A stretch of 64,000 bases of DNA from Microvirga makkahensis (GTDB taxonomy: Bacteria; Pseudomonadota; Alphaproteobacteria; Rhizobiales; Beijerinckiaceae): contig NZ_WURB01000004.1 in assembly GCF_009830105.1 (NCBI RefSeq), forward strand, positions 248,001-312,000, given 5' to 3'. Both the position numbers and the translations under genes were made by a program. This document shows, in pieces, positions 9,671 through 17,185 of the stretch (position 1 is the stretch's first letter; each line of letters begins with the position of its first letter). Under the pieces are notes generated by a model. That model had not been told where the DNA came from and searched no databases. It worked only from the letters and a program-made list of their open reading frames with translations.

Positions 9671-10414
9671 TCAAGGAGGCGTTCCGATCCTCGATGCCGT
9701 CGCCGGTACGAAAACCGGGACCGTGCGGCGGGAGCGGCGCACGGCCATGACCGTGCCGGGGCGGTAGAGCTGCTTGGTCGCCTCCACGATGTGAAGCCCC
9801 GCGAAGGGCAGGGAAAATCCCGATCCGATGCTCTCCCAGGCCTGCGCCGTGCCGAGCACGAGCCGGCTGGCGAGGGGTGGAACGTAGAGGGTCTCCGCCC
9901 ATCCCTCCGGCGAGAACCAGGTCTGCCGCATGAGACTCTTGAGCTGCGAGCGGCTGTAGGGCTGACCGTAGCCGAAGGGGGTGGTGTCCATCCGCGCCCA
10001 CAGGCCCCGCCGGTTCGGAGCCACCATGATGATGCGGCCGCCCGGCGTGAGGATGCGCCAGATCTCGTGGAGGAGCTCGCTCGGGCTCTCCACCGTCTCG
10101 AGGGCGTGCACCACGAGCACCCGGTCGATGGAGGCCTCCGGAAGGGGCATCGTCAGCGGGTCCACGAGGGCCGAGGCGGAAACTCCGGTGCTCGGCCAGT
10201 TCACCACGCCCTGGCTTGCGGGCATGAAGGCGATCGTCCGCTCGGCCTCCGTTCTGGCGGTCGAGAGATAGGGCGGCGCATAGCCGAGGCCGAGTACGCG
10301 CAGGCCCGTCAGCGGGCCCCAGAAGCGGTCGATGGCCCGGCCCACATAGCGGCGCGTCACGGCCCCGAGGGGGCTCGCGTAGAAGCTGCGCAGATCGGTG
10401 ATGTCGATGCTCAT
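9671..10414 (-). CDS. Class I SAM-dependent methyltransferase (type 11-like)
   Basis: 247-aa cytoplasmic methyltransferase. The SAM-binding first strand reads LRVLGLGYAPPYL, a somewhat degenerate motif I. Motif II region is IDRVLVVHALETVESPSELLHEIWRILTPGGRIIMVAPN, typical of methyltransf_11 proteins. The start at 10414 (MSIDITDLRSFYASPLG) is preferred over 10450 because family members begin this way and a weak GAGG precedes it; there is no SD at 10450. Substrate unknown. Divergent from gloB, a pairing common in related genomes. Confidence 0.85.
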   Translation of the reverse strand: MSIDITDLRSFYASPLGAVTRRYVGRAIDRFWGPLTGLRVLGLGYAPPYLSTARTEAERTIAFMPASQGVVNWPSTGVSASALVDPLTMPLPEASIDRVLVVHALETVESPSELLHEIWRILTPGGRIIMVAPNRRGLWARMDTTPFGYGQPYSRSQLKSLMRQTWFSPEGWAETLYVPPLASRLVLGTAQAWESIGSGFSLPFAGLHIVEATKQLYRPGTVMAVRRSRRTVPVFVPATASRIGTPP

Positions 10415-10496
10415 GGCCTCGTCAGGATGTCTTTCGATCCATGCGGACAACGCATGGTGATGGACCGGGATCGGGTTTGGCCCGCGGATCGTTCAT

Positions 10497-10535
10497 GGGT
10501 AAAAGTGGGTCCACTTTTCCGCATGATGCGCTAGT
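10497..10535 (+). repeat. CTAG-ended palindromic element, copy 1
   Basis: Perfect palindrome aaaagtgg-gt-ccacttttt-like core (aaaagtgg / ccactttt, 10501-10518) followed by ccgcatgatgcgctag. It ends about 47 bases before gloB. Related elements at 13002 (inverted), 24385 and 43495. Confidence 0.6.
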
Positions 10536-10581
10536 TGACTGTTCCATGATCGCTCCCGGAGCATCAAGACAAGGTTCCGCG

Positions 10582-11349
10582 ATGTCAGCCCAGATTCACG
10601 CCTTTCTCTGCCTGCAGGACAATATCGGTGTCCTGATCCACGATCCCAAGACGGGCGAGTGCGCCGCCATCGATGCGCCGGAGGAGGGGCCGATCCTCGC
10701 GGCCCTGGCCGAGAGGGGCTGGCGCCTCACGGATATCCTCGTCACCCATCGTCACAGCGATCACGTGCAGGCCGTCGAGGGCCTGAAGAGGCGCACCGGT
10801 TGCCGCGTCGTCGCACCCGCCAAGGCGCGCGAGGCGGTGCCGGGCGCCGATCTCTGGGTGGGCGAGGGCGACGGGGTGCTGGTGGGCACGCTCCAGGCGC
10901 AGGTCCTCGAGACGCCGGGCCATTGCGCGGATCACGTCTCGTACTGGTTCGACGAGAATCGCGTGCTGTTTGCCGGGGATACGCTCTTCACTCTCGGCTG
11001 CGGGCGCATGTTCGAGGGCACCTATGCCGACTTCTGGCGCACGCTGCAGCGTCTGGCGGCCCTGCCTGACGAGACGAGTGTCTATTGCGGCCACGACTAC
11101 ACGCTCTCGAACGCGCGCTTCGCGCTGGCGGCCGATCCGGACAACGCCGCGCTGAAGGATCGGGCCGGGCAGGCCGAGCAGGCCAAGGCCGAAGGGCGCT
11201 TTCTGGTGCCGACCACGATCGGCGCGGAAAGGATGACGAACCCCTTCCTGCGGGCCGGGGAGCCTGCGCTTGCGAAAACCGTTCATAAGGAGGGCGCTGC
11301 GCCCGTGGAGGTCTTCCAAGCCTTGCGGGAATGGAAGAACAGGTTCTGA
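10582..11349 (+). CDS. gloB: GloB, hydroxyacylglutathione hydrolase (glyoxalase II)
   Basis: Metallo-beta-lactamase-fold enzyme hydrolysing S-lactoylglutathione to D-lactate and glutathione in methylglyoxal detoxification. 255 aa, standard for the family. Metal ligands are visible in THRHSDH (H-x-H-x-D-H), LETPGHCADH, the GDTLFTLGCGRMFEG loop and YCGHDYT. The C-terminal NPFLR segment binds glutathione in homologues. The start at 10582 (MSAQIHAFLCLQDN) has AAGG 7 nt upstream and the family N terminus. The 3' end lies just upstream of, and may be coupled to, the GNAT gene. Confidence 0.95.
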   Translation: MSAQIHAFLCLQDNIGVLIHDPKTGECAAIDAPEEGPILAALAERGWRLTDILVTHRHSDHVQAVEGLKRRTGCRVVAPAKAREAVPGADLWVGEGDGVLVGTLQAQVLETPGHCADHVSYWFDENRVLFAGDTLFTLGCGRMFEGTYADFWRTLQRLAALPDETSVYCGHDYTLSNARFALAADPDNAALKDRAGQAEQAKAEGRFLVPTTIGAERMTNPFLRAGEPALAKTVHKEGAAPVEVFQALREWKNRF

Positions 11350-11375
11350 TGCGGGATGGCGGGAGCGCAGGTCTC

Positions 11376-12134
11376 ATGAGCGACAACAGCCTCATCATCG
11401 GACTCGAAAGCCGGCTTCTGAATGCCTGGCCCTCGTTCGAGTATCAGGCTTATGAAGGCTGGATTCTGCGTCTTGCCAACGGCTATTCGAAGCGCGCCAA
11501 TTCCGCGACGCCCTTTCTGCCGGATGCGCCTCTCGACGAGGAACTGATCGACTACATGATCGCCCGCTTCGTCGAGGCGAATGTGCGTCCCACCTTCCGG
11601 CTGAACGGGCTTGAGGCGGCGGATGCCGACGAGCGGCTCAGACTGCGCGGCTTCAAGGAGATCGAGCCGACGCACGTTCTCGTGGCATCGATCAGGAGGG
11701 AGGATTGCGAGCGCGATCCGGAGATCGAGCTACAGCCCCGCGCCAAGAAGAACTGGGTACGCGAGGCAACGGCTTCCTATGGCGGCGACAAGGCCGACGA
11801 TGAGACCCTGATGCAGATCGTCTCCCGCATCCGGCAGACGGCGGCCTTCGCCACGCTCAGCCTCGACGAGAAGCCTGTGGCCTGGGGGCTGGGCGTCGTG
11901 GAGCGGGGCTATGTCGGGCTCTACGATATCGTCGTCGCGCCCGATCTGCGCGGAATCGGGCTCGGGCGCCGCGTCGTCTCGAGCCTCATGGCCTGGGGCT
12001 GCCAGGAAGGCGCGCACAGCGCCTATCTCCAGGTGCGCGAGGAGAACGAGGTCGCGCGCTCCCTTTACGGAGCGCTCGGATTCGCAACCGCCTACCGCTA
12101 CACCCACCGGGTCATGCCCGGGCGGTCCGTCTAG
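11376..12134 (+). CDS. GNAT-family N-acetyltransferase
   Basis: 252-aa acetyltransferase; the GNAT fold is in the C-terminal half, where the acetyl-CoA loop is IVVAPDLRGIGLGRRVVSSLM (Q/R-x-x-G-x-G/A pattern) followed by AYLQVREENEVARSLYGALGF. The N-terminal half (YEGWILRLANGYSKRANSA) is conserved in a GNAT subfamily often seen beside gloB. The start is uncertain: 11376 is chosen because it matches that subfamily's N terminus; an ATG at 11349 overlaps the gloB stop (TGATG) and would imply coupling. It runs 23 bases into the convergent exporter gene. Substrate unknown. Confidence 0.8.
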   Translation: MSDNSLIIGLESRLLNAWPSFEYQAYEGWILRLANGYSKRANSATPFLPDAPLDEELIDYMIARFVEANVRPTFRLNGLEAADADERLRLRGFKEIEPTHVLVASIRREDCERDPEIELQPRAKKNWVREATASYGGDKADDETLMQIVSRIRQTAAFATLSLDEKPVAWGLGVVERGYVGLYDIVVAPDLRGIGLGRRVVSSLMAWGCQEGAHSAYLQVREENEVARSLYGALGFATAYRYTHRVMPGRSV

Positions 12135-12987
12135 GCGTCAGCGTCGCCACCAGGGCGCCTGCGACGATGAGGCCGCAGGAGAGCGCGAGCGTCAGGGTCG
12201 GCTCCGCATAGCCGGCAAGGACGAGCAGGAGCGTCGAGAGGACGGGCGTCGCGTAGGATGCGACCCCGAGAAGGCGGATGTCGCCGCGCTTCATGCCGAT
12301 GTCCCACACATAGAAGGCTCCGCCCACCGGCCCCAGGCCCAGGGCCAGCACGGCCAGCCATTGGGTCGTCGTCTCCGGCCATACGGTGGTCTCGAAGGCG
12401 AGGTGGCAGACCCAGCTCAGCAGGGCCGTCATCAGGCAGAAGCCCGCCACCGCGTCGGTCGGCACCTGTCCGAAACGCCGCGAGAGCACGGAATAGCCGC
12501 CCCACACGAAGGCCGCGACGAAGGCGCAGGCATAGCCGGGCAGATACTCGGTCCGCGCGTCGAAGGCGCCGCGCCCGGCAATCAGCACGATGACGCCCGT
12601 AAAGCCCAGAAGCGCACCCACGAGATGGGCGCGCCGCAGATGCTCGCCCGGCAGGAACGAGGAGAACAGCACGATGAGGAGCGGCCAGAGATAGTTGATC
12701 AGGCCCGATTCCGCCGGCGGCGCCAGGCGAAGCGCCGCGAAATAGAGTGCATGATAGCCGAACAGGCCGCCGATCCCGAGTGCCCACACCACCGGCTTCT
12801 GCCGCAAGGCCTTGACGGCGTTGGGCCGGGCGACCCAGCTTCCCATGCCCACGAGCCCGCCGACGAGGAAGGTCATCGCGTTGAGCTGGAAGGGGGGAAT
12901 CGTGCCCGTTGCCGCCGTGAACAGGGCGAGCAGGGACCAGAGCAGGATGGCAATGAGGCCGATGGTGGTGGCGGTGCGCGTCGTCAT
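12112..12987 (-). CDS. DMT-superfamily exporter, YddG-like (aromatic amino acid type)
   Basis: Inner-membrane exporter of the EamA/DMT superfamily, 291 aa with ten predicted hydrophobic segments in two repeats. The sequence GLFGYHALYFAALRLAPPAESGLI and the WPLLIVLFSSFLPGE block resemble YddG, which exports aromatic amino acids and methyl viologen. The start ATG at 12987 (MTTRTATTIG) is preferred over 12999. The 3' end overlaps the convergent GNAT gene by 23 bases, so the two transcripts are partly complementary. Upstream lies an inverted CTAG-ended element. Confidence 0.85.
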   Translation of the reverse strand: MTTRTATTIGLIAILLWSLLALFTAATGTIPPFQLNAMTFLVGGLVGMGSWVARPNAVKALRQKPVVWALGIGGLFGYHALYFAALRLAPPAESGLINYLWPLLIVLFSSFLPGEHLRRAHLVGALLGFTGVIVLIAGRGAFDARTEYLPGYACAFVAAFVWGGYSVLSRRFGQVPTDAVAGFCLMTALLSWVCHLAFETTVWPETTTQWLAVLALGLGPVGGAFYVWDIGMKRGDIRLLGVASYATPVLSTLLLVLAGYAEPTLTLALSCGLIVAGALVATLTPRRTARA

Positions 12988-13001
12988 GATGCCCGCCACT
13001 A

Positions 13002-13034
13002 GAGCATCGGGGCCAAAAGTGGAACCCGCATTTG
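13002..13034 (-). repeat. CTAG-ended palindromic element, copy 2 (inverted)
   Basis: On the minus strand it reads gggttccacttttggcccc then gatgctctag, ending about 15 bases before the YddG-like start. It shares ccactttt and gatgcnctag with the copies at 10497 and 43495. Confidence 0.5.
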
Positions 13035-13240
13035 TGATTTATCCGATGCCCACGTTTTCAACTGCGCATCGGCGGTTGCGACCGCACGTCCACATTGGCG
13101 AAGGCCGGAGCTACCTGTAAGCACAATGAAGAGCCTCTGCCGATCGAGCAGGGTATGCGTACAGTCGCGAGAGGTCTGATCGGGGGGCCGCTGAAAAGGA
13201 GCTTGGCAGTGAATCGAGGATCCACTAGAGCCCGGCTGTC

Positions 13241-13999
13241 ATGACCCATTCAGCGAATTACGATTTCGTAATTTCCATGGCCCGGCTCCTTGCCCAGAGT
13301 GAGAACCCCCGCGTTCTCGACTTCGGGTGCGGCCGCGGGGCTATCGTCGATCTCGGTCTTTCGCAGGGACTCGATATTTTTGGCGTGGATACTTTCGATG
13401 GAATCTACACGCGCTGGTATGAGCGACTGCCAGAACGACTGAAAGGTCGGATCAGCCGAATTGACGGTTCTCTGCCATATGAGACGGCCAGCTTCGATGT
13501 GGTGGTCGCAAACCAGGTCCTCGAGCACATTTCGGAGCCTGCAACCGTTCTTCCGGAAATCCGCCGCGTCTTGAAGCCGGGTGGGGTCTTCATGGCTCTC
13601 TTCCCGGTCAAAGAGACTTGGTACGAAGGGCATGCTGGCGTCTATTTCGCTCACCGCCTTCAGCATCACCCTTGGCTCCTGCGGCGGTATCTGCGGCTGG
13701 CCCACAGGCTCGGGCTTGGTCTCTACCGGCATGGGAAGGATTCCACGGCCTGGTCGGAACACCTTGCCCGTACGATCGAGACGGCCTGCTATTATCATCG
13801 TCGCACGGATATCGTGGCGATGCTGACCAAGACTTTCGGCAGCGTCCCGCGCTCATTGGCCTCGGAATATGTCGGCTACCGCCTCGGGAGCCATATCCCG
13901 GGATGGATCCCAAGATCCGTTCAGGACCTGTTGTTCCGCGCTGTAGCTCATGCGAGAGTGGGCGTCATTCTCGCTGTAACAGTTCCCTCCGAGGATTGA
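13241..13999 (+). CDS. Class I SAM-dependent methyltransferase
   Basis: 252-aa methyltransferase: motif I VLDFGCGRGAIVDLG near residues 26-40, acidic strand IFGVDTFDG, FDVVVANQVLEHISEP and IRRVLKPGGVFMALFP are all canonical methyltransf_11 motifs. The C-terminal third (HRLQHHPWLLRRYLRLAHRLGLG, AHARVGVILAVTVP) is basic and partly hydrophobic, as in methyltransferases acting on sugars or lipids, but the substrate is unknown. SD is weak. By eye its base composition is less GC-rich than neighbours, it has no partner genes, and it ends beside a truncated SDR; this suggests acquisition by transfer. Confidence 0.85.
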   Translation: MTHSANYDFVISMARLLAQSENPRVLDFGCGRGAIVDLGLSQGLDIFGVDTFDGIYTRWYERLPERLKGRISRIDGSLPYETASFDVVVANQVLEHISEPATVLPEIRRVLKPGGVFMALFPVKETWYEGHAGVYFAHRLQHHPWLLRRYLRLAHRLGLGLYRHGKDSTAWSEHLARTIETACYYHRRTDIVAMLTKTFGSVPRSLASEYVGYRLGSHIPGWIPRSVQDLLFRAVAHARVGVILAVTVPSED

Positions 14000-14091
14000 G
14001 CCGCAGCCGTCTTCCTGCGGCATGGCGCTCTTGACTGCGCGATCCGGGACGCCGGCACTGAGGCCGCTGCAATCGTTCGAGAATGCAGCGG

Positions 14092-14150
14092 CGCTCGCCG
14101 ATGGTGTAGCCGATGCCGCGGGCGCCACCCGTGATGAGAGCACCCTTGTC
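14092..14150 (-). pseudogene. Truncated N-terminal fragment of a short-chain dehydrogenase
   Basis: Immediately after the phaB stop, in the same minus-strand frame, the translation reads DKGALITGGARGIGYTIGE. This is the N-terminal cofactor motif (TGG-R-GIG) of a second SDR. There is no start codon of its own, similarity is lost within about 20 residues, and the rest of an SDR fold is absent. I read it as a remnant left when the 13.2-14.1 kb segment was rearranged or inserted. Confidence 0.6.
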
Positions 14151-14876
14151 TCACGCCATGTACTGGCCGCCGTTGAGGCTCAAGGTCGATCCGGTCACGA
14201 AGCCCGCCTCGTCGCTCGCGAGAAACAGCACGCCACGCGCGATCTCCTCCGCCTCGCCGAGACGGCCGACGGGAATGAGGGGCAGGATCTTGGATTTCAG
14301 GACCTCCTCCGGCACGGCCTTCACCATCTCGGTGGCGATGTAGCCGGGGGCGATCACGTTGACGGTGACGCCCTTGTTGGCGTTTTCGAGGGCCAGCGCC
14401 TTCGCGAAGCCGATCACGCCGGCCTTCGCGGCGGAATAGTTCGTCTGTCCCATCTGACCCTTCTGGCCGTTGATGGAGGAGATGATGATGATGCGCCCGA
14501 AGCTGCGTTCGCGCATGCCTTCGATCACGGGGCGCGTGCAGGTGAACATGGAATCGAGATTGGTGCGGATCACGGCGGACCACTGATCGAAGGTCATCTT
14601 GTGGAACATGCCGTCGCGGGTGATGCCCGCGTTGTTGACCAGGATGTCGACGGGGCCGAGTTCGGCCTCCACCGCCCGGATGCCCGTTTCGCAGGCGGCC
14701 GGATCGGACACGTCGAATTTGAACACGGGGATGTCCGTCTCGGACTTGAACCTGTTCGCCGCCTCGTCGTTGCCGGCATAATTCGCCGCAACCCTGTATC
14801 CGGCCTGCTTCAAGGCCGTCGAGATCGCGGCGCCGATGCCGCGAGTGCCTCCGGTGACCAATGCAACGCGCGCCAT
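14151..14876 (-). CDS. phaB: PhaB, acetoacetyl-CoA reductase
   Basis: NADPH-dependent reductase making (R)-3-hydroxybutyryl-CoA for polyhydroxybutyrate synthesis. 241 aa, the usual length. SDR features: cofactor motif TGGTRGIG, NNAG (VNNAGITRDGMFHKM), catalytic Ser in ISSINGQKGQMGQTN, and YSAAKAG (Tyr-x-x-x-Lys). The motif FDVSDPAACETGI and the C-terminal SLNGGQYMA are typical PhaB. The start at 14876 (MARVALVTGG) has GAGGAAGG upstream; an upstream in-frame extension to 15020 is not family-like. It lies 3' of phaA, but a hairpin terminator stands between them. Confidence 0.95.
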   Translation of the reverse strand: MARVALVTGGTRGIGAAISTALKQAGYRVAANYAGNDEAANRFKSETDIPVFKFDVSDPAACETGIRAVEAELGPVDILVNNAGITRDGMFHKMTFDQWSAVIRTNLDSMFTCTRPVIEGMRERSFGRIIIISSINGQKGQMGQTNYSAAKAGVIGFAKALALENANKGVTVNVIAPGYIATEMVKAVPEEVLKSKILPLIPVGRLGEAEEIARGVLFLASDEAGFVTGSTLSLNGGQYMA

Positions 14877-15023
14877 GCTTTTTCCTTCCTCAAGCCGTTC
14901 CTGTGCGGATTTCTGCGAATCCTTGATGCGGTGGGTCCGTTCCTCCACCATCAGCTTAATACATGTGGCGCGGCCTGGCACGGTGTAGGTCCGACATTTC
15001 CCGTAAGCCTTCCGAGACATACG

Positions 15024-15057
15024 AAAACGGCTTGCGCTTCACTGAAAGCGCAAGCCG
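15024..15057 (-). terminator. Terminator/attenuator between phaA and phaB
   Basis: Perfect 12-bp stem cggcttgcgctt / aagcgcaagccg (15028-15039 with 15046-15057), 6-nt loop, followed on the minus strand by four T. It should reduce or stop read-through from phaA into phaB. Confidence 0.75.
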
Positions 15058-15107
15058 CCCTTGACTGTTTGGGCGGCGCCGGAGCGCCGCCGGTCGGAAC
15101 GTCCTTC

Positions 15108-16286
15108 CTACCGCTCAAGGCACATGGCGACGCCCATGCCGCCGCCGATGCAGAGGGTGGCGAGGCCCTTCTTGGCGTTGCGGCGGCCCATTTCGTGCAG
15201 CAGGGTCACCAGGACGCGCGCGCCGGAGGCGCCGATCGGGTGCCCGATGGCGATGGCGCCGCCGTTCACGTTCACGATGGAGGGGTCCCAGCCCATGTCC
15301 TTGTTGACCGCGAGAGCCTGGGCCGCGAAGGCTTCGTTGGCTTCCACGAGTTCGAGGTCGGACACCTTCCAGCCGGCTTTCTCGAGAGCCTTGCGGGAGG
15401 CCGGGATCGGGCCCGTGCCCATGATGGCCGGGTCGACGCCGGCGGTGGACCAGGAGGCGATGCGGGCGAGCGGCGTCAGGCCGCGCTTCTGCGCTTCCGC
15501 TTCGGTCATGAGCACGACGGCGGCCGCGCCGTCATTGATGCCCGACGCGTTGCCCGCGGTCACCGTGCCGTCCTTCGAGAAGGCGGGCCTCAGCTTGGCG
15601 AGCGCCTCGACGGTGGTGCCGGCGCGGATGTACTCGTCCTGCTCCACCACGATGTCGCCCTTGCGGCTGGCGATGGTGACGGGCGTGATCTCGTCCTTGA
15701 AGCGGCCTTCCTTCTGCGCGGCCTCGGCCTTGTTCTGGGAGGCCGTGGCGAAAAGATCCTGCTCCTCGCGGGTCAGCTGCCAGCGCTGGGCCACGTTCTC
15801 GGCGGTGTTGCCCATGTGATAGCCGTGGAAGGCGTCCATAAGGCCGTCCTTGAGCATCGTGTCCATGAGCTTGAAATCGCCCATCTTCGTGCCCGAGCGC
15901 ATATGCGCGGCATGGGGAGCGAGCGACATGGATTCCTGGCCGCCCGCCACGATGATGCCCGCATCGCCGTTGGCGATCTGCTGCAGGCCGATGGCCACCG
16001 TGCGCAGGCCCGAGCCGCAGAGCTGGTTGAGCCCCCAGGCGGTCTTCTCCTGCGGGATCCCCGCGGCCATCGCAGCCTGACGGGCCGGGTTCTGGCCCTG
16101 GCCTGCGGTCAGGATCTGGCCGAGGATCACCTCGTCCACTTCCGCGGCCTCGACCCTGGCGCGTTCGAGGGCGGCCTTGATGGCGACGGCGCCCAGCTCG
16201 TGGGCCGGGGTATTGGCGAAGGCGCCGTTGAAGGAGCCGACCGGCGTGCGCGCGGCGCCGACGATGACGATGCTGTCCTGGGCCAT
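15108..16286 (-). CDS. phaA: PhaA, acetyl-CoA C-acetyltransferase (beta-ketothiolase)
   Basis: Condenses two acetyl-CoA into acetoacetyl-CoA, the first step of polyhydroxybutyrate synthesis. 392 aa, exactly family length. Catalytic residues are visible: acyl-accepting Cys in [14 protein letters not shown], His in [16 protein letters not shown], and the second Cys in [13 protein letters not shown]. Starts [20 protein letters not shown] at 16286. Divergent from the regulator phaR; phaB is downstream on the same strand behind a hairpin. The polymerase gene phaC is not in this window. Confidence 0.97.
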   Translation of the reverse strand: MAQDSIVIVGAARTPVGSFNGAFANTPAHELGAVAIKAALERARVEAAEVDEVILGQILTAGQGQNPARQAAMAAGIPQEKTAWGLNQLCGSGLRTVAIGLQQIANGDAGIIVAGGQESMSLAPHAAHMRSGTKMGDFKLMDTMLKDGLMDAFHGYHMGNTAENVAQRWQLTREEQDLFATASQNKAEAAQKEGRFKDEITPVTIASRKGDIVVEQDEYIRAGTTVEALAKLRPAFSKDGTVTAGNASGINDGAAAVVLMTEAEAQKRGLTPLARIASWSTAGVDPAIMGTGPIPASRKALEKAGWKVSDLELVEANEAFAAQALAVNKDMGWDPSIVNVNGGAIAIGHPIGASGARVLVTLLHEMGRRNAKKGLATLCIGGGMGVAMCLER

Positions 16287-16499
16287 TCCTCACTCCTGTG
16301 ACTGGATGCTCAAAAAGATAGGGCTGGTTCGATCAAAGCCCCAGACGGTGCGATGTCAAGGACAGGATAGAGCAACTCAGTCATGCGGACCTTAGACTTT
16401 TGGCGCTTTGATCGTGGGGCATAAGGCTTATAATCAGAGCAAGCCGCTGATCTTCGCGGGAAACCCGGCCACCGGTCTGCAGGAGCGTATTGGGTCCAC

Positions 16500-17075
16500 A
16501 TGGCGACGGAAAAAAAGCCGACGATCATCAAGAAATATGCCAACCGCCGCCTCTATCACACCGGCACCTCCGCCTATGTGACCCTGGAAGATCTCGCCGG
16601 CATGGTTCGCCAGGGCGAGGATTTCGTGGTCTACGACGCCAAGTCGGGCGAGGACATCACCCGCACGGTGCTGGCCCAGATCATCTTCGAGCAGGAGAAC
16701 AAGGAGGGGCAGAACCTTCTGCCCGTCACGGTGCTGCGCCAGCTCATCCGCTTCTACGGCGACAGCATGCAGGCCCTGGTGCCGAGCTATCTGGAGTTCT
16801 CCATGAACAACCTGTCCCAGGAGCAGCAGAAGCTCCGGGAGCAGATGGCCCAGGCCTTCGGCCCGGGAGCCTTCCAGGCCATGGAGGAGCAGGTGCGCAA
16901 GAACATGAGCTTCTTCACCGAGGCCATGCGCATGTTCTCGCCGTTTCCGCCGGGCGGTGCGGGGATGCCCGCACCGAAAGCGCCCCCGCAGGCCGACGAG
17001 GCGGACGACCTCGACGCCCTCAAGCGTCAGATGGCCGAGATGCAGGCCAAGCTCGACAAGCTGGCGGAGAAGTAA
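16500..17075 (+). CDS. phaR: PhaR, polyhydroxyalkanoate synthesis repressor
   Basis: DNA- and PHA-binding regulator that represses phasin and related genes until polymer granules titrate it. 191 aa: an N-terminal PHB/PHA accumulation regulator DNA-binding domain (about 8-68: IIKKYANRRLYHTGTSAYVTLEDLA), a PHB_acc region (FEQENKEGQNLLPVTVLRQLIRFYG), then a Pro-rich stretch and a short C-terminal coiled coil (LKRQMAEMQAKLDKLAEK). Start at 16500 (MATEKKP). Divergent from phaA with a 213-base intergenic region where autoregulation or phaA control could act. Confidence 0.95.
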   Translation: MATEKKPTIIKKYANRRLYHTGTSAYVTLEDLAGMVRQGEDFVVYDAKSGEDITRTVLAQIIFEQENKEGQNLLPVTVLRQLIRFYGDSMQALVPSYLEFSMNNLSQEQQKLREQMAQAFGPGAFQAMEEQVRKNMSFFTEAMRMFSPFPPGGAGMPAPKAPPQADEADDLDALKRQMAEMQAKLDKLAEK

Positions 17076-17090
17076 TCCTCGTCCATCCCG

Positions 17091-17181
17091 CTCGTCAGGG
17101 CAGCGCTTGTCCCAGCCCGCGTCCGGCAGGCACGGCGCTTCGCGTCATCGGGATCACCGGCGCGGAGCCGTGGATGACGCA
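17091..17181. repeat. Dispersed composite palindromic repeat, copy 4 (degenerate)
   Basis: Reads in the inverted orientation and is the most decayed copy: cttgtcccagcccg, cggcgcttcgc, then gggatcaccggcgcggagccgtggatgacg. Between convergent phaR and the EAL gene. Confidence 0.5.
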
Positions 17182-17185
17182 TGGG

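Noticed and set aside
11911..13002. 363-codon plus-strand frame opposite the YddG-like exporter
   Set aside because: Arg/Gly/His-rich shadow; the minus-strand membrane protein explains the region better.
14022..16301. 759-codon open frame on the plus strand opposite phaB and phaA
   Set aside because: It is antisense to two well-supported genes and its translation is Gly/His/Ala/Arg-rich without domain motifs. Long antisense frames are expected in GC-rich DNA.
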